From Dolomedes plantarius (Eukaryota > Arthropoda > Arachnida > Araneae > Dolomedidae): DNA of 64,000 nucleotides. Location: contig OU015501.1 in NCBI GenBank assembly GCA_907164885.2, positions 23,007,091-23,071,090 of the forward strand. Reading direction: 5' to 3'. Below, piece by piece: positions 20,606 to 34,150 of the stretch; position 1 is the stretch's first letter, and each line of letters begins with the position of its first letter. A program made the position numbers and the translations under genes. A model generated the notes under the pieces. It saw only the letters and a program-made list of their open reading frames with translations. It had not been told where the DNA came from and did not search any database.

Positions 20606-22980
20606 TGTTACGGTAAATGTGATTAATCCGGTGATTATATATAATTGCCGGTTATTATACATAATCATCAATAAATTTGGTAAATATGATAAATAATTGA
20701 AAATTTATCAAATTAACCGGTTTGTTTACATAATCCCCAACTCGCAATGGTAAATGTGATAAGTCCATAACTTTCAGTTTTAGTCCATAACGTTCAGTTT
20801 GCGTAGCTGCTTGGCTTCTATAAACACGTGACAACCACGTGATTTTAGTAGTTCTAATCTCGTGGCGGCTAGACTTTTTTTCTCTACCCTCACGTATTTT
20901 ATAAAATGTGGAATAATGACTAGTATGCTAGAGCGTTTTAATTCCAAATTAGTTAATATTATGGATACTAAGAAAGCAAACAGTGGTTTTCTGACGAAAG
21001 AAAGATTTGATGACTTATTGAAAAAAGTGAATAACAGTAAAAACGAAAGTAGTGGGAAAAAACCGGAAGATTATCAAAGACTAAAAAGATGCGACGTAAT
21101 GAAAGTAGGCAATGTTGAAAAACTTCTTTCACGTAAGTAAAGACAGCTCCAATGTTAGATTTTACTTGTACTTTGAAGAACTTTTTACCATAATTCATAT
21201 GGCACACTTATCAATAGGCCATGGTGGTAGAAACAGGGATGTTAAAAGAGCCTCAAAAAAAGTACAAAAATATTACTACCGAAGAAGTGATGATTTATTT
21301 AAATTTGTGTGAAAGTTGTCAAAAAAAAAAATACAAGGTACCCAAGAAAGGACTTGTAATTAGGCCAATGGTCTTTCAAGAGATGAACTCAAGATGCCAG
21401 GTAGACCTAATTGACATACAGTCGCACCCAGATAATGACTAAGTTTATATTTGTCTATCAAGACCACTTGACGAAGTTCGTACAGTTGCGTGCCCTAAAA
21501 AGAAGATGTGCAGAAGAGGTTGCATATCACCAAATTGATATTTTTACTATGTTTGGAGACCCCCAGTGTACTGCAAGGTAACAATGGCCGCGAGTTTAGT
21601 AACAAAATCGTTCAAACCAGGATATTGAAAATATGCCAAGTTCTTGGTTGGAAATCAATCAAACTAGTAAATGGTCCGAAGGGTTACATTTTGTGCAACT
21701 TAAAAAAAATAGACCATTTCATGAAAGCATAAAGTGTACTTTTTATGAGTCAATGTTTGGGAGGCCTGTAAAATTAGGCTTGAAAACGTCTTTCCCGAAT
21801 GACTATCGAACATCTTAAAACTGAAGAAGAGCTTTTATTTAGACAGTTAATAACACTTCCGAAAACACCAATAGCGAAATATTAGATGATTCTGATATGG
21901 ACAGTAACGATCTATCTCAAAATGACCCTCCACCTGAAGTTAATTTTGAGACTCAGAAAGAGGATGAAGCAGCGGTCCCTTTAATCCAGACAGATATTTT
22001 AAGCAGGCAAGAACAAGTAAGAAAACATAGATTGAGTGCTAAAGAAGGTTTAGAATCACAGGCAAAGAAAATGTTGAAAGTTTCAAATCTTAAATTTCCT
22101 TCTGGGAAAGTTGGTGACACAGTGAAACTACGAGTACAGTACGTTGACAGAGCCAGAAGTGATCCACGAAATTTTTTAGCGGTGATATTATAAGTTCAAA
22201 ATAAAGAGTTTTATCAGTTAGGAACGAAACAAGGAAGACTTTCACAGTTGTATATCAGAAATCAGTTCACAATTTGTGAAGAAAAATTTATTTTGCTTGA
22301 CGATGTTCCAGATCTAGCAATATCACTTCGAGAATGTGTTAGAAAATCATCTCTTTCTGGAGGTCAGGGATATCAGCGATGTGTTTGCAAGGGACAATGA
22401 GAGTCTGATAAGTGCAAATGTAAAAAAACCTGGCAAACTTTGTAATTCTAAATGTCATAACAATCTAATATGTCTAAATAAGTAAACTTAAAATATTTAG
22501 CAATTTGTAGTATAGTAGCATTTAACGTTATTTTGAAATTTTTTTCCCTCTAGAATATGGGATTAGTTTGTTTTTCCATATGTAACTGTTGTGCATAAGT
22601 TCAAAATAAATTTATGTCTTTAATTTGACAACACCTGTCAGTCCCTTATTCAAATTTCGTTCAGGCTACATCCATGTGACTTAAAACAATCATTGACTTT
22701 TTAATTGAAAATTATAAAACATTGTTATTCGCGGCCTCTCACGCCATAGTGTGCAACGAAGAAATATCCTTCTGACTAGTAACTACTCAAAAAACTGCAC
22801 TGTATTCTACTGGCTCAATCAGTCATGATATTTATTACATTTGCCATTAGGAGTTGGGAATTATGTAAACAAACCGGTTAATTTGCCAAATTTTTATTTA
22901 TTTATCATATTACCTGGCATTAATGGTGATTATGAATAATTGCCGGTTATTATATATAATCACCAGTTTATTACTTTTAC

Positions 22981-22984
<4 letters not shown>
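20606..22984 (+). mobile_element. Ginger2-type integrase DNA transposon
   Basis: Long inverted repeats of about 150 bp bound it. The left starts TGTTACGGTAAATGTGATTA and the right ends in its relative TAATAAC...ACCACA. Both arms share GTGATTATATATAAT, CCGG and AATTAACCGGTTTGTTTACA. TGT...ACA ends with an integrase-like gene are the hallmark of Ginger elements. It sits in TA-rich sequence, so the 4-bp target duplication is ambiguous. Confidence 0.85.
20862..22484 (+). pseudogene. Ginger2-like integrase (KRBA2-like), broken
   Basis: Fragments in several frames form one integrase related to the domesticated KRBA2/SCAND3-type proteins. First comes KPEDYQRLKRCDVMKVGNVE. The integrase zinc-binding region follows, with HLSIGHGGR and LCESCQKKKYKVPKKGL giving the HH and CC pairs. 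The core begins with SRCQVDLIDIQSHPD (first Asp) and NNGREFSNKIV (second acidic motif, with N for the usual SDNG). Part of the core between the second Asp and Glu is lost. The GPY/F-like module KVGDTVKLRVQYVDRARSDP comes later. The end is cysteine-rich: RCVCKG, KCKCKK and LCNSKCH. Frameshifts near 21135, 21440, 22195 and 22430 and several stops make it dead. Confidence 0.85.

Positions 22985-23069
<85 letters not shown>
22984..23069. repeat. (TA)n microsatellite
   Basis: About 43 uninterrupted TA repeats directly abut the right end of the Ginger2 element. The ORFs of alternating Tyr-Ile on both strands are artefacts. Confidence 0.95.
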
Positions 23070-23070
<1 letters not shown>

Positions 23071-23455
23071 GATTTTAGTGCAATTTAATGATACATTATA
23101 TATCCTCTTTACTTTAAATTCTACATCCATATTCTTTATATACATTCTACATTTCATTGTAAGTACTTATATACATTTTTACAACATATATACAATACTC
23201 AATTCAGTTTATACAATATACGTTGCTTTATTTAATTTTTAAATCGTACTTGACTTTGCAAGTTCTAATATTGTTCTACGTAGTTTTAATTGTATACTGA
23301 TTTGGGTACATTGAGCTTTTCATTATACACAGGTTAGACTACATGTAGGCTATTGTGATTTTATTTAAAAATTTCATTACAAAATTGATTCAGTCCCTCT
23401 TTGGTGAAGATTTTTGTAAATATATCGGCTAGGTTACGCCTACTATTTATATACT

Positions 23456-25076
23456 TTATTTTAATTTTTCATAAACGAGGTTTCTCAGAAATAAATAGCG
23501 AATGTGTATGTGTTTCGTCCTCGAATTTTCAATTGGGGAGTTCGAAAAATTAACAGCAGCTTCATTATCACAGAATAACTGACTATTACAACTTAAATCG
23601 AAAACGTTAAGTTTTAAATTTCTTTTATAATTCTGCTTAACCACAATAATTATTTTGCTGCTTCGGAGAGCGAAACGTATTCCGTCTCCATCGTTGAGAG
23701 GCTAATACATTTCTGTTTATGGGTGTGCAGGGAAATAGGGACTTGATTATTAATGAAATTTGACCGCCCATCGATAACCGGTAATCACGATTTGCAGCGA
23801 AGTCCGCATCGCTTTAACAGTTTAAATCAAACTTAGAAATTTTACTTAAATTTAGTTTATACTCTCGTGTCTGGCCGATATATACCAGTAGCTTAAGTAG
23901 CGCATCCAAGTGTGGCATGCCTGGATTACTTTGAAACTGTGATAAAATATTGATCGAATAATGTATATCCGGCCGTGTCCTGCTTGCTATGAAAGCAAGG
24001 CAACCAATTGAATTTCTATAAGGGAACTTGGACATTTCCTTAATCTCAGATTCACTATTAGGTGCTTGGATTTTTGATAAAACTGTCCCCTTGGCCATTG
24101 GCAGTGATCTGATAGGAAAATGATATTTTTTATATTCTAAACAAACCTTATCGATATAATCAGATTGATGAATTAACAACTCATTTTCAGATTCCTCAAA
24201 ATTTACCCCCAACAATCTATTAGTCTTCCCAAGAATTTTCATATCCAACTTTCCTTTTAATTTTTCGAGGGTTTCGTCTATTAAAGTTTCCCTTTTACCG
24301 AAAATAATGTCATCGACATATAATAGCAATATAACATGATTTACTGATATATAAATACAGTTTACCCAATTAAGTTTTTGAAAACTAAGATTTATCACTA
24401 TCTTATGAATTTTTAAATTTCACTGCCGGTCATTTTGATGTAAACCCTACAGGGCTTTTCTTAACAAACATGCGTAATTAGGCTTTGTAGAATTAACGTA
24501 CCCTCTTGGTTGGAACACGTAGATTTCTTCGTCCAGGCTTGCATATAAGTATGTACAGGTTACGTCCACATGGCAGTGTTTCCATTTTAATCTGGCTACA
24601 AATACTGCAAAGAATAAACGAATGACTGAAAAGTTGACGATAGGGCTTAAGACCTGGTCGAAGTTCTCTCCCTTTTCTTGGTTGAACCCTTGTGCAACTA
24701 GGCGGGCTTTATATCGCAAGACTTTTGCTTCGTTGTCTGTTTTGACGATGTAGACCCACCTATTTCCAATAATCCTTTTACTTTCAGGACGTGTAATAAC
24801 TTCCAGACCCTCCATTTCTTCATCACATCCAATTCCTGTGACATAGCTTGCATCTTTGTTTGGGGGAATCTCAGTTCCATCTACAACATCCCACAAATCG
24901 CGATCCATGAGGATAAGCTTGATATCTTTCCTCCATGTTGAGTAATTTTCTGATCCTAATAGTTCAATGTCAAACTTCTCAATGTTCAAATTTCTTCTAT
25001 TTCTAGTTTGCGTCAACACGGAACCAGGCCCATAACCAATGTTATCAATATTTCTAAAAAAGTTCCAGGTTAACAA
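23456..25076 (-). pseudogene. Copia gag-pol remnant with gag fused to RT
   Basis: Reading the minus strand, the gene opens just inside the right LTR with a gag start (FDIELLGSENYSTWRKDIKL, then DRDLWDVVDGTEIPP). After fewer than 70 residues it passes into the reverse transcriptase (RIIGNRWVYIVKTDN, RYKARLVAQGFNQEKGENFD). The rest of gag, protease and integrase is missing. The RT continues at 23814-24398 with LLLYVDDIIF, the catalytic Asp pair. RNase H follows toward 23456, ending in LFCDNEAAVNF and TKHIHIRYLFLRN. Frameshifts occur near 24420 and 23810. It once encoded the Copia polyprotein; the deletion and shifts make it non-functional. Confidence 0.88.
25016..25039 (-). promoter_or_regulatory. 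Copia primer-binding site
   Basis: Immediately after the 5' LTR on the minus strand is TTGGTTATGGGCC. The same sequence follows the LTR of the second Copia element at 52000. It can pair with an initiator-Met tRNA anticodon-arm type sequence rather than a tRNA 3' end, the half-tRNA priming known for Drosophila copia. Confidence 0.6.
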
Positions 25077-25446
25077 AACTTTAAATTCAGTAGATCTAAT
25101 AAAGCATGAAGTTTCTTGAAATTATAATACTTTAGGAAAAAAAAATATTTATAACGAACACAAAGTTAAAAATCAATTCGTAACTTAAACTCATCATGAA
25201 AAACATTCAAAAAAAAAAGGTACATACCTTGCTCAACTGTTGTAATACATATATATATATTGCCACATCTATGCATTCTGATTTTTACAAAGGTTTTCTT
25301 CATACATCTACATTACTTCATATTGTACAAACCAGTCAAGTAGTTATGACGTCATACAAACCAGTGATTGTCTGACGTCATACAATCATTGGTCTCAATG
25401 TAATCTGGATCAGAAGTTGGGAGAAAAAGTTTAGTAAAGGACAACA
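25040..25446 (-). repeat. 5' LTR of the minus-strand Copia
   Basis: Partner of 17421-17827, also 407 bp, TGTTATCAATATTTC at one end and GGACAACA at the other, followed by the ATTAT target duplication. Confidence 0.9.
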
Positions 25447-25451
25447 ATTAT

Positions 25452-26343
25452 GAAGGAAAATTTTCTCTCTGTTTTTTTTAATTATCAATGATAAATGTTT
25501 ATGTTCAATCATTTTAATTATTAATATCTCTTGAGAGCTATCTCTATCCATGTTGCAGTAAAATAAAATACTGCTGATTGAAAGTAGGAAACTTGACCTA
25601 GAGTTCAGTGTTTGGCTTCCCTATGTTAACTGACGATATTTTAAGATTTAGTATTATTTGCTACTACGCTTTTAAATATCGACTAAATATGAATTCAACA
25701 GAAATCTACCAAAATATTTCTTTTATAAATGTGGAAGTTTATGAATTTATAACGCATGATGCTATCCGATTTTACAAGCATACTTTCACTAACTTTATGC
25801 AACTCAAAATTTAAATTACTGACTTAAAAGAACTATACTTTTAATGTTTTAAGATGATTATTGACGAAAATTTTAGTTCTCTTTATATAGTTATATGCAA
25901 AACTTCACACTTCGAACTTCATTCACAAACTTCAAACTTTTTAGAAAATCGACATCTACTTTTATGAAGTTTTGTTTGAATTTTATGAAGTATTTTTGAA
26001 GTTTTATGTTTTAAATTTAGCTTGCCATGCCATCTAATATTTTCCCCTATTCACAGCTCATTTTCTTTCAACAGTAAATTTAAATATTATCGTTAAGCCT
26101 CATAGTGTTTTTTTTCTTAGTTTTGCATGGAACTTCATTCACTCAAGTTCTAAAAAAAGTCTTTCGTAGAACTTATACAGCAGCACCATCTAAAATGTTT
26201 ATGAGCTATCCTGCTCGTATAACCGAGAATTCAAACGAGCTGGTTTAGCGTAGAATTTCGCAAGCTCCTTTATGTAATTTTTCTTCGAATTTTACACGCA
26301 GCGCAGTTCGAAATTTCCTCACTATTTTCAAACTTTATAGATA
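25452..26343. repeat. AT-rich spacer and left copy of a diverged direct repeat
   Basis: No gene seen in 25452-25940. From about 25942 (ATCGACATCTACTTTTATGA) to 26343 the sequence is a diverged relative of 32162-32560, sharing CAACAGTAAATTT and a CACCATYYAAAAT-like block. The 26-32 kb element lies exactly between the two copies. Confidence 0.5.
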
Positions 26344-27979
26344 ACACAGGCCAATGAAAAAGGACTTTTTGAAAACTTTTTTAACGTTAATAAGCGATTC
26401 TTATGCAATTTTTTATGCTGAATCCGTATCTGACCTCAGTTTTTTTCTATCACCCACAGTTTCGTCACAATGTGACTTCGTCGGAAATTAGAAAATTAGC
26501 CGAATATACCATAGAAAATAAAAGAAATAAATGTTACAACACGAACAAAACTTTTATTCAAGTATAAACATGAAAATACCCTTTTATTACATAGATTGTA
26601 TGTGTGCATTGGCTTATATTTCCTTTCCCTCTTCTTTTAAAGCTCCTTATAATGCTTTTTCGCCTATGAATCGCTTGATCAACTTTTAGGTGAAGTGACC
26701 AACAGTAGTCTCCCATCATATTGGTATTCCAACGGTCCTGATACCGTCTTTCCATCAATTTAATATCTTGATGAAACCGCCCACCTTGATCCTCACTGAC
26801 ATCACCCAAATTATCTGGGGGAAAAAATCACGGTGACTGTTCAAATAGTGAATCTTAGGCTCATCAAACAGCCTAACTTTTTGAACTTTTCCAGCATGTT
26901 GGCTACAATAGAAATATAATATAGGCCCTTTTTGTTGCCAAAGAACTTGGTCACAATCTGCTTGAATGATACCCAAGCCTCCCTCTCTTTTAAAGTCATT
27001 TTTGATTCAAAGTTGGGATCCAACATCATTTTTCGGATGTCAGGCCCAAGAAACACTCCTTCTTTCAATTTTGCTTCTGATAGATGAGGAAACTTCTTGC
27101 AGAGATACTTGAAACAGTCTCCATCTTTGGGTAAGGCTTTAACAAACTGTTTTATTAGGCCTAATTTTATGTGTAGAGGTGGCAGCAGAATGTTTTCCGG
27201 ATCCACGAGGTTTTTGCGCAGAATGTTCTTCTCTCCAGGCGTTAAAGATTTTCTTGCAGGCCAGATTTTTCTGGACCAATGTTGATCCTTTGCCCAACTG
27301 TCCCATTCAAATTAGAAACATAGGAATTTGGTAAAGCCACATTGCTGGCCAAGGAACATGCATAAGACTTTCAAATCGTCATATATCATCCAACTATGAG
27401 CGGAATAGTTTATTTTGTCTAACACTATATTAAAGTTTTCATAGCTTTCCCTTATATGCATAGAATGAGCAACAGGTAATGATGCATAAGTGTTACCATT
27501 GTGTAATAGAACAGCCTTCAAACTAGTTTTAGACGAATCTATAAACAGTCTCCATTCCTCCTTTTTATATTCAAATCTGAATTCATTCATCAAACCAGTA
27601 ATATCTGAGCAGTATACTAAATCATCTTCTTGTTTGAAAAATTGAGAAAATTTCTCCTCTCTTCTCCTATATATATAAATGTTTGTTCCTGCTTCCAATA
27701 AGTTCTTTTCTTTGAGTCTGGATCCAAGCAGTTCAGCTTTCTTCTTTGCTAAACCCAAATCCCTAACCAGATCGTTTAGCTCGGCTTGAATAAACAACTT
27801 AGGTTCTAAAGTTTCTATACATTGAAACTCTTCACCAGCTTCTTCATCTGCATCAGACTGGGCATCACTACAGATATCCAGGATCATATCATCAATAACC
27901 TCTGGTGGTTTAGGGACAGAAGGATCTGGACCATGGCCTACTGGCCGAATGGCAGACGGAAGGTTAGTGTACCTTATTA

Positions 27980-29496
27980 CACTAGTGAAAGAAATTAAGA
28001 GAATTTGCAGACTTGGTCAATTATCTCTAGAACTACTGTACCGATTTTAATGAAATTTGATATGTACATACATTGATACAACACAAAGCAAATAACCATT
28101 CAATAATTGTAATACACACGCATGATCGTGCTTAACACTCGTTGGAGTCAAAAGGTATGAAACAGCGGTTGCAAAATAAACAAAAAAATGGGTTAATAGG
28201 GGGTATGGTCCCCTCTTACAGATATACAGGTCTCGCAGCGTGATTTCATATTTGAAATAAGGCAGTTTATCATTTCCTGTGGCAATTGGTCCCACTCGTT
28301 CAGGAACGCTGTTTTCATTCCCTGGATGGTTCTCGGAGGGGGGTTGCGAGTTGCAATTGCTCTCCCCAGAGCGTCCCAGACATGCTCTATAGGGTTAAGG
28401 TCTGGAGATCTGGCTGGCCAATCCATCCGGCGAATATCCTCACTCTCTAGAAATTCGTCGACCAGAAGAGCTCTATGTGGCCTCGCGTTATCGTCCATTA
28501 AAAGTAACTCAGGGCCAACTGCACCCCTGAAAAGGCGAACATAGGGCTCCAAGACCTCATCCCTATACCTCACACCAGTCACAGTGCCTCTTTCAAAGAC
28601 ATGGAGAGGTGTGCGGCTATCCAACATGACGCCTGCCCAGACCATTAAACCTCCTCCGCCATAGTGGTAGATTTCGCGGACATTGGAGGGTAGGTAGCGG
28701 GTCCCTGGTTCTCTCCATATGAACGTACGGCGAGAATCGGTGTTTAGGCTTAACCGGGACTCATCAGTGAAGGGAACGGTCGCCCATTGATCCATACTCC
28801 AATCTCTATGCTCTCTGCACCATGATAAATGGATTCTCCTGTTCGTAGAAGTGAGCGGAACGCAAACAGCAGGTCTTCTTATAACAACCCTCTCTCATGA
28901 AGTCTTTTGGAAACAGTCACCTTTGATACACGGATTCCTGTGGCTGCATACAAGTCACGAGAGAGCTGAGAAGCTGTAGCTCTCCTGTTACGCCTCGCTA
29001 TAATCGACAGATGGCGATCTTCTCTGGCCGTCGTGGCTCTTGGACGACCTTGACCAGGCTTTCTCTCGATGGATCCGGTATCCTGGAACTGTTTCCATAA
29101 GTTACACACGACGCTGGGCGTTAAATTGAACTCTCTACAAATTTGGACTTGAGATTGGCCTGCTTTTAGCCTCCCCACAATTCGCCACCTCATTCCATCA
29201 TCTAAACGTTGGTGTTTACTCATTTTTACTGTTACAATTTGAAATTAATCGATTGCTGCAAAATAACACCAAGAAATTCGCTGAGGTATGCTAGCGAACG
29301 AAATGCGTCTTAACTTACGTGCGCTTATAAAGCCTGTTTCTCTACTGGCTCCGCCTACACACACGTGCACGCTTGCGTATTTGACGTACGTACAAGATTT
29401 GCATTCTTGTCTAAAAGCAGTGGTTTTGCATTCAGTTCAGTTCTTTTCATGACATTCGATAAAATATGCAAATTCTCTTAATTTATTTGACTAGTG
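27980..29496 (-). mobile_element. Tc1-like transposon, copy 2, with dissimilar right arm
   Basis: Flanked by TA at 27978-27979 and 29497-29498; ends CACTAGTGAAAGAAATTAAG and its near-complement. The left 220 bp match copy 1 closely. Only about 30 bp of the right end is an inverted match. The rest of the right arm (29280-29465) is different sequence, unlike copy 1, where the right arm mirrors the left. Confidence 0.92.
28193..29223 (-). pseudogene. Tc1-like DD34E transposase with one frameshift (copy 2)
   Basis: The frame starts at 29221-29223 with MSKHQRLDDGMRWRIVGRLK and an HTH of the Tc1 type (SQVQICREFNLTPSVVCNLW). The linker GQGRPRATTAREDR follows, and then a second HTH. A single frameshift at about 28880 (after LHERGLL) breaks it. 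The catalytic half is then open to 28193: FTDESRLSLNTDSRRT, YHYGGGGLMVWAGVML, LMDDNARPHRALLVDEF and WPARSPDLNPIEHVWDALGR, DD34E with 34 residues between Asp and Glu. The C-terminus reads MKSRCETCISVRGDHTPY. This is the better preserved of the two copies and close to full length (about 343 codons). Its insertion killed the gene of the surrounding element. Confidence 0.93.
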
Positions 29497-29898
29497 TACT
29501 TTCTTATTTTTTGAGTTGTAACCAGTAACATAAACGCTACAAAAGTAACAATCAATACAGTGGTTTCTTCGCTCCCTCCATATCATTGGAACAGCGAATC
29601 GAAAGCTTGTTTCTCCTTTTTTGACCATTTTCTGAGATCTTCAACACACACATAGCATACCGTATGCGGCGCCCAAGACTTATCCTGTTCACCAAGGTGA
29701 GTCCCAAAGTATGAGAAGTACGCTTTTTTAACGAACTCTGTAATGTTCCTTTTAAGTTTTTTAATCACAAACTCACCACAAATATAACAAAAACTGTCGG
29801 GAAAGTGCTTAACAGCCACGGTTAGCCTAGGGGCGGCTCCAGTCCAGAGTTTTTTTTTTTTTTTTTTTTGGGGGGGGGGGGGCAACGTCGGCTCTTAG

Positions 29899-31633
<1,735 letters not shown>

Positions 31634-32161
31634 TATATAAGAAATAAACATCGTCTCATTTTAAATTTAAACTCATTTAGTATTAGGTCTATGATTATAT
31701 AATTTTAGGCTATGGAAAAAAAAAAATACGCCTGGCTTTATTTATTTTTTTTTTTTTTTGGGGGGGGGGCACTTGCTCCTAATGCCCCTCCCTTGGAGCC
31801 GCCAATGGGCTAGCCATTGTTTAACGTCCGTTTTGCAATCTAGAATGTTCGAGACGAATCGGTATCTGCTGCGAAAATCAGATCACAAGACCTAGAGCAG
31901 GTTCGAACGAAAAGTGAATGAGCCATACGCATATCCGTACGCATTTATACGCATATCCGTAGCGAAATAGCTCCGTTAAGTTGCGGTTAGCTTATGGAGT
32001 TGAATTCGCTAAAAATGTCATTTCTTTAAATATTGAGAGTTGAAATGTGAAAAAATGGTGGGTGATACGGCTTTTTTATTGTCATATTCGGTTTTAGTAC
32101 ATTAAAAACCACAAGAATAAGACAAATTAATTCAAAAAGTCTTTTTATCGTTGGCCTGTGT

Positions 32162-33173
32162 AATCGACATCTACTTTTATGAAGTTTTATTATTGATTAT
32201 TTACGTAATTACATCAACTTAAACTTCTGTCTTTTTTTTTTTAACTTCGGAGTGTTTGTATGTGTGTGTGTGTGTGTGTGGGGGGGTATTAAGAATGAAA
32301 ATTTTTATTTAGGTAGTTACACATGAAATTTCGGAGTTATGTGCTTAAAATGTACCTCATAGCACCGTTCATGTAGATCTCTTATTCGGTTCATTTTTTC
32401 CCCATTTTTTGGATAATATATTCAACAGTAAATTTGAATTTATGTTTATTGTACATAGAATTACAAGCACTGAGTCATAGATAATGGTTCTTTCGTGGAC
32501 TTACGCCACACCACCATTCAAAATTTGCTTGTTCATCCTGTTCTTATTCCAGAAAATCTAAGTGTAAACATTTAAACACACTGGCTAGGCATTAAATTAT
32601 GCGAGTTCTTTTATATGAATTTTCTTTGTGTTTCAATCCATGAAAATATAAAATTCTGCAATTCGCGCGGAGAATATACAACAAGAGACATATTGAATTA
32701 AGGACTTTTTCCTGCTCATTTTCCTCATTATTAAAGAAAGTTTCATTCGTAGAATCAGGGGCGTGTTTAGGGTTTTTATTGGCTCTGGGCAAAACACATT
32801 TACTGGCAGTCAAATTTCTCTACGTACTGAGTTATGGATCTTGTAAGACAACCCCGATACCCCCCCCCCCCCCCCCGAAAAAAACTGCATCCACTACTGA
32901 TTTTACTAATTATTACTTTCAATGCATTACGTTTCGATACTAAAAAACCTACATTCTTGCTATGTAAAAGGAAATTATACATGAAATTACAATTGGTCCA
33001 CTAAAATATAAAATTAATCAATTTGTATGAATAATGTCAATGGAAAAATTATTTACATGGTTTAGAAAGTGTAAATTGTTAACAACAAATACTTACATGT
33101 ATGAATTTGCTGGTTATAAACAATTTTTACAATTATTACAATTTTTCTCGCTTTCTGAGCAGAAAAATTGTCT
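32162..33173. repeat. right copy of diverged repeat, then AT-rich spacer
   Basis: Sequence 32162-32560 begins AATCGACATCTACTTTTATG and resembles 25942-26343. A (TG)n then G run lies at about 32260-32286 and a C run at about 32856-32875. No gene seen. Confidence 0.45.
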
Positions 33174-33244
33174 ATTATCAGCAGTGGTGTAGCGAGCATA
33201 ACTGGCGCCCGGGGCACGATACCTTTGTGGCGCCCCCCCCCTCC

Positions 33245-34150
33245 CCGCAAAACATATATTAATATAATGTATAGACCTTATATTGGCGTCTCTCCCCCGA
33301 AAAACATATAATAATATAATATATAGACCTTATATTGGCGCCCCCCGGAAACATATATTAATATAATATATAGACCTTATATTGGCGCCCCCCCCGAAAA
33401 ACATATAGTAATATAATATATAGACCTTATATTGCCCCCCCCCCCTCCCGAAAAACATATACAGTCGAACCTCCATATATCGAAGTAGCAAATTGCCGGA
33501 AAAAATTTGAAATATAGAAATTTCGATATATAGAATTGAGCTTAGTTTTATCATAATTCTCCTAAAAAAGCAAATTAAAGCTAATTTTCGTATACGAAAC
33601 TCCATTTCTCATTTATATGCGAATCCTATTAAATGAAAGTTAATAACTAAAAATTGAATTAATATGAAATATTTATTGATTACTACATATCTTTAAAAAA
33701 ACAATAATGCAGACAGTGGTTACAATGATCACAGTTACGTTCTTTAAAAAAAACTACGAATATCTTGCTGAACAGCCAGTTTTACGGAAAGAAATGTTCG
33801 TATTTATTCAGTCCACTAAAAACTTCATCAGGGACATTTTCCGCGAATTGAAGTCCACGACGTAATGTTTCAAATGCCGAAAATTGGGATTTTTTATTCT
33901 AAAGTGGAATAAAATCTCCCAATTTGTCTTGAAAAAAATTTCGATATATAGAGATTTTTTCAATATATAGAAACCATTTTTCTATGTAATGAACATGGAG
34001 ATTTGCTAAGCGTTCGATATATAGAAAATTTCGACATGGGGAAGTTCGATATATGGAGGTTCGACAGTAGTAATATAGTATATAGACCTTATATTGGCAC
34101 CCCCCCCCGAAAAACATATAGTAATGTAATATATAGACCTTATATTGGCG
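33245..34150. repeat. minisatellite of about 55-bp units
   Basis: Units have the form AACATATA(G/T)TAATATAATA, then TATAGACCTTATATTGGCG, then a C-run and GAAAA. There are four to five before the pogo MITE (33245-33461) and two after it (34070-34150). Short open frames on both strands here are by-products. Confidence 0.9.
33462..34067 (-). mobile_element. pogo/Tigger-like MITE in the minisatellite
   Basis: Ends CAGTCGAACCTCCATATATC and GATATATGGAGGTTCGACAG sit between TA at 33460-33461 and 34068-34069. Removing it restores the minisatellite unit exactly. A minus-strand remnant near 33800-33890 reads AFETLRRGLQFAENVPDEVF, resembling the C-terminal region of Tigger-type transposases, so it derives from an autonomous element. 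Confidence 0.85.

Larger units (their letters stand above)
17421..25446 (-). mobile_element. Copia LTR retrotransposon carrying nested insertions
   Basis: Two 407-bp direct repeats (17421-17827 and 25040-25446), both TGTT...AACA, bound the element. Perfect 5-bp duplications ATTAT flank it at 17416-17420 and 25447-25451. Orientation is minus, from the gene remnant and from the primer-binding site next to the right LTR. A pogo-like element (18287-20588, itself split) and a Ginger2 element (20606-22984) occupy most of the interior. The original internal region is only about 2.5 kb, with most of gag-protease-integrase deleted. Confidence 0.92.
26560..29815 (-). pseudogene. uncharacterised transposon-associated protein, interrupted
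   Basis: On the minus strand the N-terminal part (29583-29815) is cysteine-rich: SFCYICGEF, then HTVCYVCVEDLRKWSK, then DCYFCSVYVTGYNSK near 29540. A Tc1 element splits the frame here; it resumes at 27970 with NLPSAIRPVGHGPDPSVPK. Then come ELNDLVRDLGLAKKKAELLG, EWRLFIDSSKTSLKAVLLHN and DLKVLCMFLGQQCGFTKF. A TAA nonsense codon follows near 27310, then NILLPPLHIKLGLIKQFVKA and GGRFHQDIKLMERRYQDRW. I recall similar proteins as repeated uncharacterised ORFs in invertebrate genomes but know no biochemical function. FIDSS and the later acidic blocks could be part of an RNase H-like fold, which is speculation. The frameshift near 26800, the stop and the insertion make it non-functional. Confidence 0.65.

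Noticed and set aside
22940..23242. Open frames of alternating Tyr-Ile on both strands
   Set aside because: Pure translation of the (TA)n microsatellite; the same applies to 18221-18427 and 29827-30050.
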